Of a stretch of DNA of 64,000 nt, positions 63,546 through 64,000 are shown piece by piece. Positions within the stretch are counted from its first letter, which is position 1, and each line of letters begins with the position of its first letter. Where the stretch lies: the NCBI GenBank assembly GCA_011109175.1, contig RDEW01000020.1, forward strand, positions 495,273 to 559,272. The letters are read 5' to 3'. A program made the position numbers and the translations under genes. This DNA is from Dicyema japonicum (lineage: Eukaryota > Dicyemida > Rhombozoa > Dicyemidae). The notes under the pieces were generated by a model, which saw only the letters and a program-made list of their open reading frames with translations, was not told where the DNA came from and made no database searches.

Positions 63546-64000
63546 TTTCATTTAAATCTGTTTTATTTAATTTTCTTAATACTCTTGAAATATTTATGTT
63601 TGTATCGACATTAAAAGCCAAACCTCTGGCCTATGATTACTCTCTACTGATTATAATTTGTGGAATTCTAGTGACGATATAAGAAGTTTTTAACACTAAC
63701 GCTTACATTGAATGAGTAACGATCTGGCAAAAACGAAGCTAAAGGAACTAACAACCAATTCAAATCTATCACAACCATGCAGAGTTTTACCGGCTCTGTG
63801 AACATAATCTCATTCTTTTGAAGATCAAGATAGAAACCTTGATCTGAAGGAATGTATATGCTACTCTAACTACAGGCGTACTAACTGGAGATTTCTTGTG
63901 AAAGTATTAAAGTCACCTGCATTACCTCCTTTGAGAATGTGGTTGTTTATATAGGCAACACTATCTTGATGCAAGAACGATTTCTGTAGCCGAAACATTA
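63546..64000 (+). other. Possible start of another tiny-intron gene
   Basis: ATG 63712 opens MSNDLAKTKLKELTTNSNLS then QPCRVLPAL. Removing a 36-nt GT-AG segment (63799-63834) continues NLDLKECICYSNYR. Further in-frame choices exist before the window ends. No family recognised, and the intron choice is not unique. Confidence 0.25.

Noticed and set aside
1-64000. CRISPR arrays, rRNA genes or bacterial operons
   Set aside because: No regularly spaced identical repeats, no rRNA-like blocks, and the genes have spliceosomal introns.

Overview
The window looks like nuclear DNA of a small-genome metazoan, and the best guess is a dicyemid mesozoan or a close relative. It is AT-rich and holds no rRNA, operons or bacterial-style genes. 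Five conserved eukaryotic genes or gene remnants (RPL27A, a PSMB2-like proteasome subunit, a TTC12-like TPR protein, an MTPAP-like poly(A) polymerase, a cadherin) only read through if extremely short GT-AG introns, mostly 19-34 nt, are removed. Introns this short are known in animals from dicyemids. The species call is inference; the introns are read directly from the sequence.

Most of the 64 kb is nested, mostly broken non-LTR retrotransposon DNA. I use five family labels. A: endonuclease (EEP)-type, RTE-like, with an (AAT)n tail. B: Jockey-like, with a three-knuckle gag. C: EEP-type, CR1/L2-like, one copy carrying a 2A ribosome-skipping peptide. D: an element with a PHD finger, a YLDD reverse transcriptase (RT) and a restriction-like endonuclease (RLE). 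E: a second RLE element of R4/NeSL type. There are also hAT transposase ends, a tRNA-derived SINE, two inverted-repeat DNA elements and a duplicated unit with an internally deleted integrase.

Layout. 1-4.2 kb: A fragments invaded by a 0.9-kb inverted-repeat element and hAT ends. 4.5-7.5 kb: C and E fragments. 8.5-9.7 kb: inverted SINE pair. 10.4-12.7 kb: C and B fragments. 12.9-24.2 kb: two copies of the integrase-remnant unit, between which lies a C element with the 2A peptide inserted in B DNA; a D element sits inside the second unit. 24.3-26.95 kb: a second D copy with an E insert. 27.5-29.0 kb: MTPAP-like gene. 29.6-34.6 kb: C fragment and a long E element. 34.7-35.45 kb: TTC12-like gene. 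37.6-41.4 kb: one nearly intact B element. 42.1-44.3 kb: cadherin locus. 44.4-49.3 kb: A, C and D fragments. 49.7-50.5 kb: PSMB2-like gene. 50.95-53.95 kb: a full-length A element rearranged by twin priming inside a host reading frame. 55.2-55.7 kb: RPL27A. 56.4 kb: foldback MITE. 59.4-63.5 kb: an SLC7-type amino-acid transporter gene split by another full-length A element.

Host genes are thus small islands between retroelements, and at least two host reading frames have been cut by A insertions. Only RPL27A, the TTC12-like gene and the PSMB2-like gene read cleanly through all exons. The cadherin and SLC7 loci carry stops and frame breaks (decay or assembly error). Two N positions (32563, 36445) show that the assembly was patched.
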